From contig WYBP01000015.1 of assembly GCA_011525845.1 (NCBI GenBank), positions 110,723 through 153,267 of the forward strand: 42,545 nt of DNA, given 5' to 3'. The notes beneath the pieces are model-generated. The model was not told the origin of the DNA, did no database searches, and saw only the letters and a program-made list of their open reading frames with translations. Of this stretch, positions 1 through 8,009 are shown piece by piece. The translations under genes were made by a program, and so were the position numbers. Source of the DNA: Gemmatimonadaceae bacterium (GTDB lineage: Bacteria > Gemmatimonadota > Gemmatimonadetes > Gemmatimonadales > Gemmatimonadaceae). The first letter of the stretch is position 1. Every line of letters starts with the position of its first letter.

Positions 1-188
1 GACACTTCCACGCGCGCGACGCGGACGTCCACCGCCCCCGCCGGCCGCAGGTACAGGTACGCTCCGCCCACGAGCACGACGGCGGCACCGAAGAGGAGGG
101 CCGCGTTCCGGAGCGCGTTGCGCTGCCCGGGCGAGGGCTCGTCGCGCTCGATCCGCAGGCGGGAGAGATCGGGTGGGGATGAGGTCAT
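1..188 (-). CDS. N-terminus of a probable RND/HlyD-type periplasmic adaptor (partial)
   Basis: The reverse strand reads from an ATG at 188 to the window edge, giving about 62 residues; the C-terminus lies outside. The product starts with a short polar cytoplasmic tail containing LSRLRIERDEPSPGQR. One hydrophobic helix follows (about residues 28-47, LLFGAAVVLVGGAYLYL), then RPAGAVDVRVARVEV, where the periplasmic part begins. A polar tail, a single inner-membrane anchor and a following V-x-V-x-x-V strand are typical of membrane-fusion proteins that link an inner-membrane exporter to an outer-membrane channel. No lipoyl or hairpin region is visible in this fragment, so another single-anchor protein is possible. 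No clear ribosome binding site precedes the ATG. It is divergent from the M20 peptidase gene, and the 162-base gap between them must hold both promoters. Confidence 0.55.
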   Translation of the reverse strand, partial: MTSSPPDLSRLRIERDEPSPGQRNALRNAALLFGAAVVLVGGAYLYLRPAGAVDVRVARVEV

Positions 189-302
189 ACGGTCCAAGTT
201 ACTGATGCGAGCCGATATCGGTTTCAGCGCGGCGAGCGTGCGCGGACCGGGAGACGATACCGAACAGTTCCCGAAGCTGCAAGTAGCAGCCTCGTTCGTA
301 GG

Positions 303-330
303 TTGGTGGCAGCCTTCCGACTTCCATACT
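303..330 (+). promoter_or_regulatory. Possible sigma70-type promoter for the M20 peptidase gene
   Basis: TTGGTG (303-308) and CATACT (325-330) are separated by 16 bases. They lie 21 bases before the start codon at 351, in one of the few less GC-rich stretches of this gap. The match to consensus is partial, so this is a weak call. Confidence 0.3.
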
Positions 331-350
331 TCTCCCTCGCTCCGGGCCCC

Positions 351-1655
351 ATGCGCCGTTCATTCCTTGCGCTCGCGATCCTCGCCGCCGCCGCAGCAGC
401 TCTCCTCGCCCCGGCGCCCACCTCGGCGCAGACGCACCCCACCGCGTGGGACGCGGCGCTCCTCGAGCGCCCCGACGTGAAGGCCGCACTCACGCACCTC
501 GAGCGCGAGTTCCCGGCGCAGGTGCGGGAGTGGATCCGGATCGCGGAGATGCCCGGCAAGTCGCAGCACGAGCAGCAGCGCGGGGCCTACGTGCGCGCCG
601 AGATGGAGCGGCTCGGCCTCGAGGTGCGTGTGGATTCGATCGGGAACGTCACGGGAGTCCGGCGCGGCTCCGGGGGCGGACCGACGATCGTCTTCGCCGC
701 GCACCTCGACATCGTGCACTCGCTCGAGACCGACCTGAAGGTGCGGAAGCAGGGGGACACGCTCCGCGCGCCGGGGATCTTCGACAACAGCGCCTCGGTG
801 GCGAACATGCTCGCCGTGATCCGCGCCCTTCGTGCGGCGAACGTCACCACCACGGGCGACCTGGTGTTCGTCGGCACCACGCAGGAGGAACTCGGCCTCC
901 GCGGGATGGCGTACTGGCTCGCGAACAACCCGCGCCCCGACCTGCTGATCGCGATGGACGGCGGCCTCGGCCCCATCAACTACGGCGCGCTCGGCATCTA
1001 CTGGACGCGCTACCGCTTCACCTCCGACGGAGCGCACACGCTTCGCTCCCGCGGCCAGCCCACGCCGGTGCGCGCGCTCGCCGACGCCGTGCAGCGCATC
1101 TACGCGCTCGAGCCCCCGCCCCTCCCCGACGGCGCGGTGATCAACATCGGCCAGGTGCATGGCGGCGACATCTTCAACGGCATCCCGCAGGACCTCTTCT
1201 TCACGGTGGACCTGCGCACGCCCGACCCGGTGCTGCTCGACTCGCTCGACCGCGCCATCACGCGCATCGTGCGCGAGGCCGCCGAGCGGGAGAAGGTCAC
1301 GCTCGCGGTGGAGGTGGAGCAGAAGAACGGCGCCGGCGGGACGGAGCGGATGCTGGAAGGCGCGCGCGCGCACCCGCTGGTGCAGACTGCGATCGACATC
1401 CAGCGCCAGCTCGGTGTGCGCCTCGGGCCGCCCGGGACGCCGGCCGCGATCGCCACCGGAAGCACGGACGCGAACGTCGGCGTGGTGCTCAAGATCCCCA
1501 GCATCTCGATCGGCCGCGCCTACGGCGGGAACCAGCACACGCTGAGCGAATGGGCCGACGAGCCGAGTGCGCTCCTCGGTTCCAAGCTCACGCTGCTGCT
1601 GGCGACCACCTTCGGCGATGGGGTGAAGGTGGTCGCCCCGCGCTACGTGCCCTGA
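351..1655 (+). CDS. Secreted M20-family metallopeptidase
   Basis: A 434-residue protein. Residues 1-27 form a signal peptide (MRRSFLALAILAAAAAALLA, ending in TSAQ), so it is exported. I chose the ATG at 351 over one 48 bases upstream because the signal peptide starts there. Metal-site motifs of the M20 di-zinc exopeptidases are present: H118-x-D120 in AAHLDIV, D145 in GIFDNSAS, the catalytic pair E179-E180 in TTQEELG, D203 in AMDGG, and a C-terminal His in GGNQHTLSEW. The GGDIFNGIPQDLFFTVDLRT stretch fits the dimerisation lid. The family hydrolyses peptides or acylated amino acids; the substrate here is unknown. The LRT peptidase-T/PepV-like lid suggests a small peptide. The gene converges on the gamma-glutamyltransferase gene, with a strong inverted repeat between them. 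Confidence 0.88.
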   Translation: MRRSFLALAILAAAAAALLAPAPTSAQTHPTAWDAALLERPDVKAALTHLEREFPAQVREWIRIAEMPGKSQHEQQRGAYVRAEMERLGLEVRVDSIGNVTGVRRGSGGGPTIVFAAHLDIVHSLETDLKVRKQGDTLRAPGIFDNSASVANMLAVIRALRAANVTTTGDLVFVGTTQEELGLRGMAYWLANNPRPDLLIAMDGGLGPINYGALGIYWTRYRFTSDGAHTLRSRGQPTPVRALADAVQRIYALEPPPLPDGAVINIGQVHGGDIFNGIPQDLFFTVDLRTPDPVLLDSLDRAITRIVREAAEREKVTLAVEVEQKNGAGGTERMLEGARAHPLVQTAIDIQRQLGVRLGPPGTPAAIATGSTDANVGVVLKIPSISIGRAYGGNQHTLSEWADEPSALLGSKLTLLLATTFGDGVKVVAPRYVP

Positions 1656-1678
1656 CCCGCACGAAGCCGGCGCGTCTC

Positions 1679-1724
1679 CGGCGCGACGGCGCTACCGCTG
1701 CCCGAGCGCGGCGCCGTCGCGCCG
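1679..1724. terminator. 14-bp perfect inverted repeat, probable bidirectional terminator
   Basis: CGGCGCGACGGCGC (1679-1692) pairs perfectly with GCGCCGTCGCGCCG (1711-1724) around an 18-base loop. It begins 23 bases after the M20 stop. Its right arm and loop lie inside the last codons of the gamma-glutamyltransferase gene, whose stop codon is at 1692-1694. There is no T tract on either side, so it may need a factor or act by stalling. Its position between converging genes supports a terminator serving both. Confidence 0.55.
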
Positions 1725-3449
1725 CGGGTCCGCCGCGCCGACGCGCACCCCATCGCGGCGCACGTGCACGGCGTGCACCGCCCCGAACGCGATGTCGGCC
1801 GCGCGACTCAGCGGACGGTAGCCTCGCGCGACGAGCGCGGCGTAGACCTCGGACGTGAAGCCCGGCTCGACCTCGACGTCGAGCCCGCGCGGTGTGGCCT
1901 GGATGCGTGGCGCGGCCACCGCGGCCCCCGCATCCTCGCCGAAGGCGAGGATGCGCAGCGTCACCTGCACCGTCGCGCCCTGGATGTACTGCGACCCCGC
2001 CGCGCCGACCACGAGACGTACGCGGTCCCCCTCGAGCACCATCGTCGGGGCCATCGTGGTGTTGGTGTAACGGTCCGGGCCGCGCGTGCGGTCGTCGAAG
2101 TTCGACGCGGAGGAGTTGAGGAAGAACCCGCCGGTGAAGACCCCCGAGCCGAAGAGCACGCCCACGGTCGTGGTGGCGGAGACCGCGTTCCCCTCGGCGT
2201 CCACCACGGAGAGGTGCGAGGTGAAGCTCTCGTTCGCGTCGCGCGCCGGCGCACCGGACGGGGCGACCATCACGCCCTCCGCCGCCGGGTAGGGGTCGGC
2301 CGCGCAGGCACCAGTGGGTGACTCGCGATCGGCATCGCGCGGATCCCCGGCCGCGACCACGGAATCGGCGCGCGGACCGATCTCACGCGCCCGGGACTCG
2401 GCGTACCGGCGGCTCGCGACGCCACGCGCCGGCACCGGGAGCACCGTGGGATCGCCGCGCCAGGTGGAGCCATCGCTGGTCGCGATCCGATGGATGTCCG
2501 CGAAGGTCGTCACGGCTGAGGCCCGGTCGGTGAAGCCGCCCGCGTCCGCGAGGCCCGTCACGTCGGACAGGTTGAGCATCTCCAGGGTGGGCGCCCCTCC
2601 CATCGGCGGGGGCGCGCTGAGCACCGTGTACCCGCGCCACGAGGTGCAGAGCGGGCGCATGGTGGCGACGCGATAGGTCGCGAGATCCTCCGCCGTGATC
2701 AGCCCGCCCGCGGCCTGCACCGCCGACGCGAGGTCGGAGGCGACCTCCCCTTCATAGAACGCAGACACGCCCAGCTCCGAGATGCGTGCGAGCGTGGCCG
2801 CGAGTTCCGGCTGGACGAGCCGGTCGCCGGGACGCAATGCCTCGCCCCCCGGCAGGAAGCGCTCGCGCACGACCGCGTCGCGGCCGATCCGCTGCATCGA
2901 GGACGCGATCGTGCGCGAGAGGAGCGGGGTCACCGTGAACCCGTCACGCGCGAGCCGGATCGCCGGCGCCATCACCTGCGCGCGTGAGAGCCGCCCGTGC
3001 TTCCCGTGCGCGGCGAGCAGCCCCGCCACCATGCCCGGTACGCCCGCGGCGCGCCCTGGGGTGGCCGTGTCCGGACGCGCGCCGACGGACCACTCGGGAG
3101 AGGCACCGGAGCGCGGGTAGAACGAGAGGTGGTCCGCGGCGCGCGTCCGCGCATCGAAGAAGGTGAGCGAGCCGCCGCCACCGATCCCCGTCTGCGAGAC
3201 ATCGGTCACCGAGAGCGCGAAGGCCGTGGCCACGGCGGCGTCCATCGCGTTCCCGCCAGCCTCCAGGATCTCGAGCCCGGCGGCCGCGGCGTCCGGCTGC
3301 GACGCGGCCACCATGCCGCGCGCACTCTCGGCGCGCTTGCCCGACATCGGGGAGCCCGCGGCGCCCGGCACCGCGCGCGCGCAGCCGCCGAGCGTGATCG
3401 CGATGGCCAGAGCGAGGGCGACGCCGGAACGGCCGGACACAGGACGCAT
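1692..3449 (-). CDS. ggt: Gamma-glutamyltransferase family lipoprotein
   Basis: A 585-residue protein of the N-terminal nucleophile GGT family, which cleaves gamma-glutamyl bonds such as that of glutathione and matures by self-cleavage. The signal peptide ends in a lipobox (ITLGGC), so it is probably lipid-anchored. Family sequences include AARGMVAASQPDAAAAGLEI near the N-terminus, GGNAMDAAVA, GGGGSLTFFD and the autocleavage site ESFTSHLSVVD, where Thr410 would become the nucleophile of the small subunit. The canonical GSPGG oxyanion motif appears as VVGAAGSQYI, and the large subunit carries extra sequence before the cleavage site, so activity may differ from classic GGT. I chose the ATG at 3449 for the lipoprotein signal and the good GAGAGGA ribosome site just upstream. 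It follows the M14 gene by 49 bases and is probably cotranscribed with it. Confidence 0.87.
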   Translation of the reverse strand: MRPVSGRSGVALALAIAITLGGCARAVPGAAGSPMSGKRAESARGMVAASQPDAAAAGLEILEAGGNAMDAAVATAFALSVTDVSQTGIGGGGSLTFFDARTRAADHLSFYPRSGASPEWSVGARPDTATPGRAAGVPGMVAGLLAAHGKHGRLSRAQVMAPAIRLARDGFTVTPLLSRTIASSMQRIGRDAVVRERFLPGGEALRPGDRLVQPELAATLARISELGVSAFYEGEVASDLASAVQAAGGLITAEDLATYRVATMRPLCTSWRGYTVLSAPPPMGGAPTLEMLNLSDVTGLADAGGFTDRASAVTTFADIHRIATSDGSTWRGDPTVLPVPARGVASRRYAESRAREIGPRADSVVAAGDPRDADRESPTGACAADPYPAAEGVMVAPSGAPARDANESFTSHLSVVDAEGNAVSATTTVGVLFGSGVFTGGFFLNSSASNFDDRTRGPDRYTNTTMAPTMVLEGDRVRLVVGAAGSQYIQGATVQVTLRILAFGEDAGAAVAAPRIQATPRGLDVEVEPGFTSEVYAALVARGYRPLSRAADIAFGAVHAVHVRRDGVRVGAADPRRDGAALGQR

Positions 3450-3498
3450 GGTTCCTCTCGAACGACGGGTTGGCGAACTCCCCTTCAACTCCTGACGG

Positions 3499-5361
3499 TC
3501 AGCGCGGGACGCGCACTTCCCGCTCAGCCTCGCCACCGCGGGTGCTCAACGCACGCACGATGAAGTCCGCGCCCTGTCCCTGCGGGATCCGGATGCGCAG
3601 CGTCACCGTCCGCGACTCGAACCCCGCGAGGAAGAACTCCGGCGCGCGCCCGATGACGCGCGCGTTGCTCCCGCGCGCCGGCGCGAGCGTCACGGCGTCC
3701 GGCCGGACCGCCTTCACGCGCTTGGCCTGTTCCAGCGCGGTCGGGATGCGCCCCGAGTTCCGGACGCGCACGCGCACCTCGTGCGTGGCCGAGTCGGCCG
3801 CCACGGTGCCGAGGCGCTCGACCGTGACGTCATCGATCACGATGCCGGGCAGATCCATCGCCATCGCGAGGTTGAACATCGCCTGGTTGCGCGCCCACTT
3901 CTCGAGCACCTGCGGCGGCCCGTTCTGCGAGAAGAACTTCGGGTTGTACCCGCCGACCTCCACCTCGCCGAGGTCGGGGTGCATGACCTTGGTCCAGGGC
4001 TGGAAGCAGGTGCCGTTGAACTCCTCGTCGCAGTAGCGGAGCACCTCGTACTGGTCCCAGCGCCCGTCGCCGTTGTAGTCGCGCTCGCGGCCGCCGTTCC
4101 AGAGCTCGTCCCCGTACCAGATCTGCCCCATCTGGAAGTAGCCGAAGTCCGGGCCGTGTCCGAAGAGCGGCTCGGGGCGCCCCTCCCCCTCGGGCGCGAA
4201 GCGCGTGGCGTAGGTGCGGTACACGTCCCCCGCCCACGGATACTTCGTGAGGGCGAGCCCCACGGAGTCGTAGTACTGCAGGAGCACGAGGTCCTCGGGG
4301 AAGACGCACTCGAGTTCCTCGCAGGTGGACGGCCCGCGGAGGTGCATCGGCACCGAGGTGTCCATGGAGTTGGTGACGCTGATGTTCGGGTGCGCCGCCT
4401 GCCAGAGGAACACGGCGCGCGTCTCGGGCTCGGAGAGCGGATACTCCCCCGCCCCGAACTGCGTGAAGCCGCGCCCCGTGGCCTCGGTCATCGGCCGCCA
4501 GTTGTACGGGTAATTGCGGTGCAGGTCGAGCCCGCCCACGCCGTCCTCGTTGTACCGGCCGTCCTTGTCGTTGTCGATCCCCTCGGAATACATGAGGTAG
4601 TCGCCGTTCCCGGTGCCCACCTGGCGCATCAGCCGGCCCGAGCGGTCCGCCGTGTCGACCACGGCGTTCCCCTTCCCCGCGCCGACGAACTTCCGCATCT
4701 GCCGGATGTGGCCGTCGCCGTCGAGGTCCTCGCCGCCGTCCTCGTCGAGCAGTCCGTCGCCGTCGTTGTCCACCGGGCGCACGCTGCTGCGGTTGGACTG
4801 CGCGGTGAGCTTGTACATGTCCGCGCCGTCGGGGTTGTTGTTCGGCCGCAGGTACACCGCCTTCTGGTCGAGCAGGCGGGTGATCGCGGCGTCCTTGCCG
4901 TAGTTCTCGATGAGGTGCCAGGCGAGGTAGAGGATGCTCTCGCTCGACGTGATCTCCCCCGAGTGCCGCCCGCCCTCGAAGAAGGCCGCCGGCTTGTCGG
5001 CGTGCGCACCCGTCTTCCGGTTGGTGAGCGTCAGCTGGTAGATCGGCTGGCCACCGAAGCTCGTGCCCACCTGGTACATCTCGACGAGGTCCGGCTTCTC
5101 CTTCGCCCAGCGCTCCATCCAATAGTTCAGCTCGGCGGTGGTGTGGTAATGCTGGAAGTCCATCACCCCCCACTGGCGGGGCTGCACCTCCGGATAGTTC
5201 GTGAGTGGGAACATGCTCGCGCCATCGCGCTGGCCGGGGACGACGTGCACGCGGCGCACCGTGTCGCGCGGCGGCTGGGCACCGCCGCCGGGCTGCGCGA
5301 ACGCGGGAGCGGAGAGCAGGACGAGGCCGGCGAGGGCGCGGATGATCGGGGTCGTGGGCAT
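3499..5361 (-). CDS. Secreted M14-family zinc carboxypeptidase-like protein
   Basis: A 620-residue exported protein (signal peptide about residues 1-22, ending APAFAQ). M14 features in order: SFGGQPIYQLTLTN, H133-S-G-E136 as the first two zinc ligands, RPNNNPDGAD for substrate binding, DLHRNYPYNW, and HPDLGEVEVGGYNP late in the fold. Where most M14 enzymes have the third ligand in an HT-x-x-G segment, this protein has NSMDTSVPMHLRGPS, so Asp334 takes the His position. An insertion around residues 180-200 and two later segments carry DxDxDG-type loops (DNDGDGLLDEDGGEDLDGDG, DNDKDGRYNEDG, DYNGDGRWD) that look like calcium sites. It may be a peptidase with an altered metal site or a carbohydrate/peptide-binding relative. 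A -10-like TAGGTT lies on this strand at 5404-5399. It is followed by the GGT gene on the same strand. Confidence 0.82.
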   Translation of the reverse strand: MPTTPIIRALAGLVLLSAPAFAQPGGGAQPPRDTVRRVHVVPGQRDGASMFPLTNYPEVQPRQWGVMDFQHYHTTAELNYWMERWAKEKPDLVEMYQVGTSFGGQPIYQLTLTNRKTGAHADKPAAFFEGGRHSGEITSSESILYLAWHLIENYGKDAAITRLLDQKAVYLRPNNNPDGADMYKLTAQSNRSSVRPVDNDGDGLLDEDGGEDLDGDGHIRQMRKFVGAGKGNAVVDTADRSGRLMRQVGTGNGDYLMYSEGIDNDKDGRYNEDGVGGLDLHRNYPYNWRPMTEATGRGFTQFGAGEYPLSEPETRAVFLWQAAHPNISVTNSMDTSVPMHLRGPSTCEELECVFPEDLVLLQYYDSVGLALTKYPWAGDVYRTYATRFAPEGEGRPEPLFGHGPDFGYFQMGQIWYGDELWNGGRERDYNGDGRWDQYEVLRYCDEEFNGTCFQPWTKVMHPDLGEVEVGGYNPKFFSQNGPPQVLEKWARNQAMFNLAMAMDLPGIVIDDVTVERLGTVAADSATHEVRVRVRNSGRIPTALEQAKRVKAVRPDAVTLAPARGSNARVIGRAPEFFLAGFESRTVTLRIRIPQGQGADFIVRALSTRGGEAEREVRVPR

Positions 5362-5502
5362 GGCGGTCGTGTCGGGGAGGTGGCGAGGGTCGAAGCGCAA
5401 CCTATCGCCGGCACGATCCCCCCACCACCGCACCCTCACGCGCGCTCCCCGATGTCTGCATCTTGTCCACACGGGGCATCCTCACCTGAACCGGAGCAGC
5501 AG

Positions 5503-5943
5503 ATGACCGAATCCACCGAACGCCCGGCGCCGAGCACCGGGTTCTGGGCGATCAGCGGCCTCGCCCTGGTCTGGAACATCATCGGGATCGCGACCTACCT
5601 GATGACGGTCACGATGAGTCCGGACGCTCTCGCCGCGCTCCCCGAACCGGAGCGCGCGCTCCACAGCAGCGTGCCGGCGTGGGCCACGGGCGCCTACGCC
5701 ATCGCGGTCTTCGCCGGCACGCTCGGCTGCATCGGCCTGCTGCTGCGGCGGGCCTGGGCGACGCCGGTCCTCGTGCTCTCGCTCGCCGGGATCGCGGTCC
5801 AGATGGGGCACGCGTTCTTCCTCTCGTCGATGCTCGAGGTGATGGGGGCGACGTCGGCGATCCTGCCGATCGTGCTCATCGTGATCGCGCTGTATCTCGT
5901 CTGGTTCGCGCGGTCGTCCGCGGCGAAGGGATGGCTCCGGTGA
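5503..5943 (+). CDS. Small four-helix membrane protein, function unknown
   Basis: A 146-residue protein with four predicted membrane helices: about residues 13-34 (ISGLALVWNIIGIATYLMTV), 62-82, 88-108 and 115-137. A short loop, SPDALAALPEPERALHSSVPAWA, lies between helices 1 and 2. This order of helices and the loop wording occur in a family of small uncharacterised proteins sometimes labelled sugar transporters, for which I know of no experimental support. The ATG at 5503 is preceded by GGAG (5492-5495). The next gene starts 9 bases after its stop and may be translationally coupled. The divergent neighbour is the M14 gene, and the 141-base gap holds promoters for both. Confidence 0.6.
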   Translation: MTESTERPAPSTGFWAISGLALVWNIIGIATYLMTVTMSPDALAALPEPERALHSSVPAWATGAYAIAVFAGTLGCIGLLLRRAWATPVLVLSLAGIAVQMGHAFFLSSMLEVMGATSAILPIVLIVIALYLVWFARSSAAKGWLR

Positions 5944-5952
5944 GGCGCGCTG

Positions 5953-6471
5953 GTGCTTGACCTGCCGGCGGCGCTCGTCCAGCTGCGCCGCACGCCGCAG
6001 GTGCTGAGGGCGCTCGTGGGGGACCTGCCCCACGAGCTCCTGCACGCGAACGAGGGCCCGGGGACGTGGAGTCCGTACGAGGTGGTCGGGCACCTGATCC
6101 ACGGCGAGCGGACCGACTGGATCCCGCGCGCGCGGATCATCCTCGCCGCGGGGACGGACCGTCGCTTCGCCCCGTTCGATCGCGAGGCGCACCAGCGCCT
6201 CGGTGCGTCGATCCCCGTGGGCGCGCTCCTCGACGCCTTCGCCACGGAGCGCGCCGCGAACCTCGCCACCCTCGAGTCGTTCCGGCTGACGCCCATGCAC
6301 CTCGCGCTCACGGGAGAGCACCCCGAGTTCGGCGCGGTGACGCTGGAGCAGCTCCTCGCCACCTGGGTGGCTCACGACCACGGCCACGTGGTGCAGGTCG
6401 CCCGCGTGCTGGCGAGGCGGTACCGCGATGCGGTCGGGCCGTGGCGGGCCTACCTCTCCGTCCTGGCCTGA
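5953..6471 (+). CDS. DinB-like four-helix bundle protein
   Basis: A 172-residue soluble protein with the DinB/YfiT pattern: an N-terminal helix with LRRTPQVLRALVGDLP, then WSPYEVVGHLIHGERTDWIPRARIIL with the first metal-binding His, and a C-terminal helix with LLATWVAHDHGHVVQVARVL supplying two further His residues. The family includes nickel- or zinc-dependent thiol transferases and many proteins of unknown role, so the substrate is unknown. Translation appears to begin at the GTG at 5953. TGAGG overlapping the stop of the upstream gene would act as its ribosome site, so its translation likely depends on that gene. The next gene starts 7 bases beyond its stop, making a three-gene unit. Confidence 0.8.
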   Translation: MLDLPAALVQLRRTPQVLRALVGDLPHELLHANEGPGTWSPYEVVGHLIHGERTDWIPRARIILAAGTDRRFAPFDREAHQRLGASIPVGALLDAFATERAANLATLESFRLTPMHLALTGEHPEFGAVTLEQLLATWVAHDHGHVVQVARVLARRYRDAVGPWRAYLSVLA

Positions 6472-6478
6472 CCCCGCC

Positions 6479-7966
6479 ATGGGCTTCCGGTCGCGAGCGG
6501 CCGCAGTCGCACTCCTCCTGCCGATGCAGACGCTCCGGGCGCCGTCGCCGGAGTTCCGCGCGATGCAGCCGGAGCTCTTCGCGACGCCCGGCGCACTGGT
6601 GAACGCCGCCGCCGACATCGATGGCGACGGCGACCTCGACCTCTTCGTCGGCTTCAACGGCGCGCCCAACCGCCTCTACCGGAATGACGGCGGCACGTTC
6701 AAGGAGATCGCGGCCACGGCCGGCGTCGCGGACGCGCGCGCCACCCGGGCCGGCGCCTTCGGCGACTTCGACGGCGACGGCGATGCCGACCTCCTCGTCG
6801 GCTTCGCGCCCGGGCCCGAGCCCGTGCTCCGCCTCTACCGGAACGTCGCCGGACGGTTCGAGGACCACACGCTCGCGGCCGGACTGCGCGTCGACTCCGG
6901 CGCGGTGCGGCAACCCGTCTGGGTGGACGTCGACGCGGACGGCGACCTCGACCTCTTCGTCGCGATGCGCGACCGCGCGAACCTGCTCTTCCGGAACGAC
7001 GCCGGACGGTTCACCGAGGTCGCCGCCGCGCTCGGGCTCGGCGACACGCGCCGAAGCGTCGGCGCCGTCTGGGCGGACCTCGACGCCGACGGAGACCTCG
7101 ACCTGGTCGTCGGCAACATGGACGGCGACGCCAACGGTGTGTTCGTGAACGAGGGCGGCCGCTTCACGGACCGCGCCGGGCGACTTGGGCTCGAGTGGGG
7201 CGGCCGAGCGCCGCGAGAGCCATCGAACGGGACGGTGCGCCCCTGCGTGGCCGACGTCGACGCCGACGGTCGGCTCGACATCATCACGGCGAACTACGGG
7301 ACGCCCGGGCTCTTCCTCGCGCGCGCGGACGGCACGTGGCAGGATGCCGGCGCGGCATGGGGCATCGCGGTCGACCGGCGCTACGACACCTGCGCGCTCG
7401 CCGACTTCGATCACGACGGGCGGCTCGACCTCTACCTCAACGGGACGCTCACGCAGGGGAGGAACTGGCCGGATTTCCTCTACCGGAACAGCGGCGCGCG
7501 CTTCGAGACCGCGATGACCGTCGCCCTCGAGTCGGTGCCGTCGACGCATGGCGCGCTCTGGGCCGACTTCACCGCCGACGGCACGGCCGACCTCGCGCTC
7601 GCGGGACAGGGGCCGCACGCACTCCTCGCCAACCTCCTCCCCGCCGCCACGGCGCACCGCTCACTCCGGCTTCGGATCCTGGACGCCCGTGGACTCGCGA
7701 CCCGAGCGGGCGCCGAGGTGCGCGTCTACGCGGCGGGGACGCGCCGGCTCCTCGCCACGCGACTCGTGGACGCCGGGTCCGGCTACGACGCACAGTCGGA
7801 CGCGCCGGTGCACATCGGGCTGACCACCGCGGAACCGGTGGACGTCGAGGTCACCTGGCCTGCCGCGGGGGAGCGGCAGGTCTCGCGCTGGAGCCGAGTC
7901 CCGGTCGACGGGCGACGGGTGACGGAGCTGCGCCCCCCCTCCGGCGCCGGAGCACAGGGCAGGTAG
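6479..7966 (+). CDS. Exported FG-GAP (VCBS) repeat protein with C-terminal ASPIC/UnbV domain
   Basis: A 495-residue protein. A signal-like N-terminus (MGFRSRAAAVALLLPMQTL) is followed by seven DxDxDGxxD calcium-loop repeats: DIDGDGDLDLF, DFDGDGDADLL, DVDADGDLDLF, DLDADGDLDLV, DVDADGRLDII, DFDHDGRLDLY and the weaker DFTADGTADLA. Seven repeats fit one complete seven-bladed integrin-type propeller. Residues about 400-485 match the ASPIC/UnbV domain (LVDAGSGYDAQSDAPVHIGL, then VTWPAAGERQVSRW). Proteins with this pair of modules are extracellular, related to CRTAC1, and of unclear function, probably adhesion or ligand binding. I chose the ATG at 6479 because it opens the signal sequence and starts just after the preceding stop. 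Confidence 0.85.
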   Translation: MGFRSRAAAVALLLPMQTLRAPSPEFRAMQPELFATPGALVNAAADIDGDGDLDLFVGFNGAPNRLYRNDGGTFKEIAATAGVADARATRAGAFGDFDGDGDADLLVGFAPGPEPVLRLYRNVAGRFEDHTLAAGLRVDSGAVRQPVWVDVDADGDLDLFVAMRDRANLLFRNDAGRFTEVAAALGLGDTRRSVGAVWADLDADGDLDLVVGNMDGDANGVFVNEGGRFTDRAGRLGLEWGGRAPREPSNGTVRPCVADVDADGRLDIITANYGTPGLFLARADGTWQDAGAAWGIAVDRRYDTCALADFDHDGRLDLYLNGTLTQGRNWPDFLYRNSGARFETAMTVALESVPSTHGALWADFTADGTADLALAGQGPHALLANLLPAATAHRSLRLRILDARGLATRAGAEVRVYAAGTRRLLATRLVDAGSGYDAQSDAPVHIGLTTAEPVDVEVTWPAAGERQVSRWSRVPVDGRRVTELRPPSGAGAQGR

Positions 7967-8009
7967 ATTCCCGTACCCTCCCACCCACCCGCCCCCTCCC
8001 GTGATCGTG

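Noticed and set aside
360-1538. Long open frame antisense to the M20 peptidase gene
   Set aside because: It is rich in Arg, His, Glu and Val with no domain pattern, as expected for the complement of a GC-rich gene, and the sense frame has clear catalytic motifs.
3781-5502. Long upstream extension of the small membrane protein at 5503
   Set aside because: The extension is the complement of the M14 gene and has the same Arg/Val/His-rich composition; hydrophobic helices begin only after ATG 5503.
7967-8009. C-rich pyrimidine tract before the first DUF5916 gene as a possible special element
   Set aside because: GC-rich leaders with CCC runs occur before several genes here and no structure or repeat is evident.
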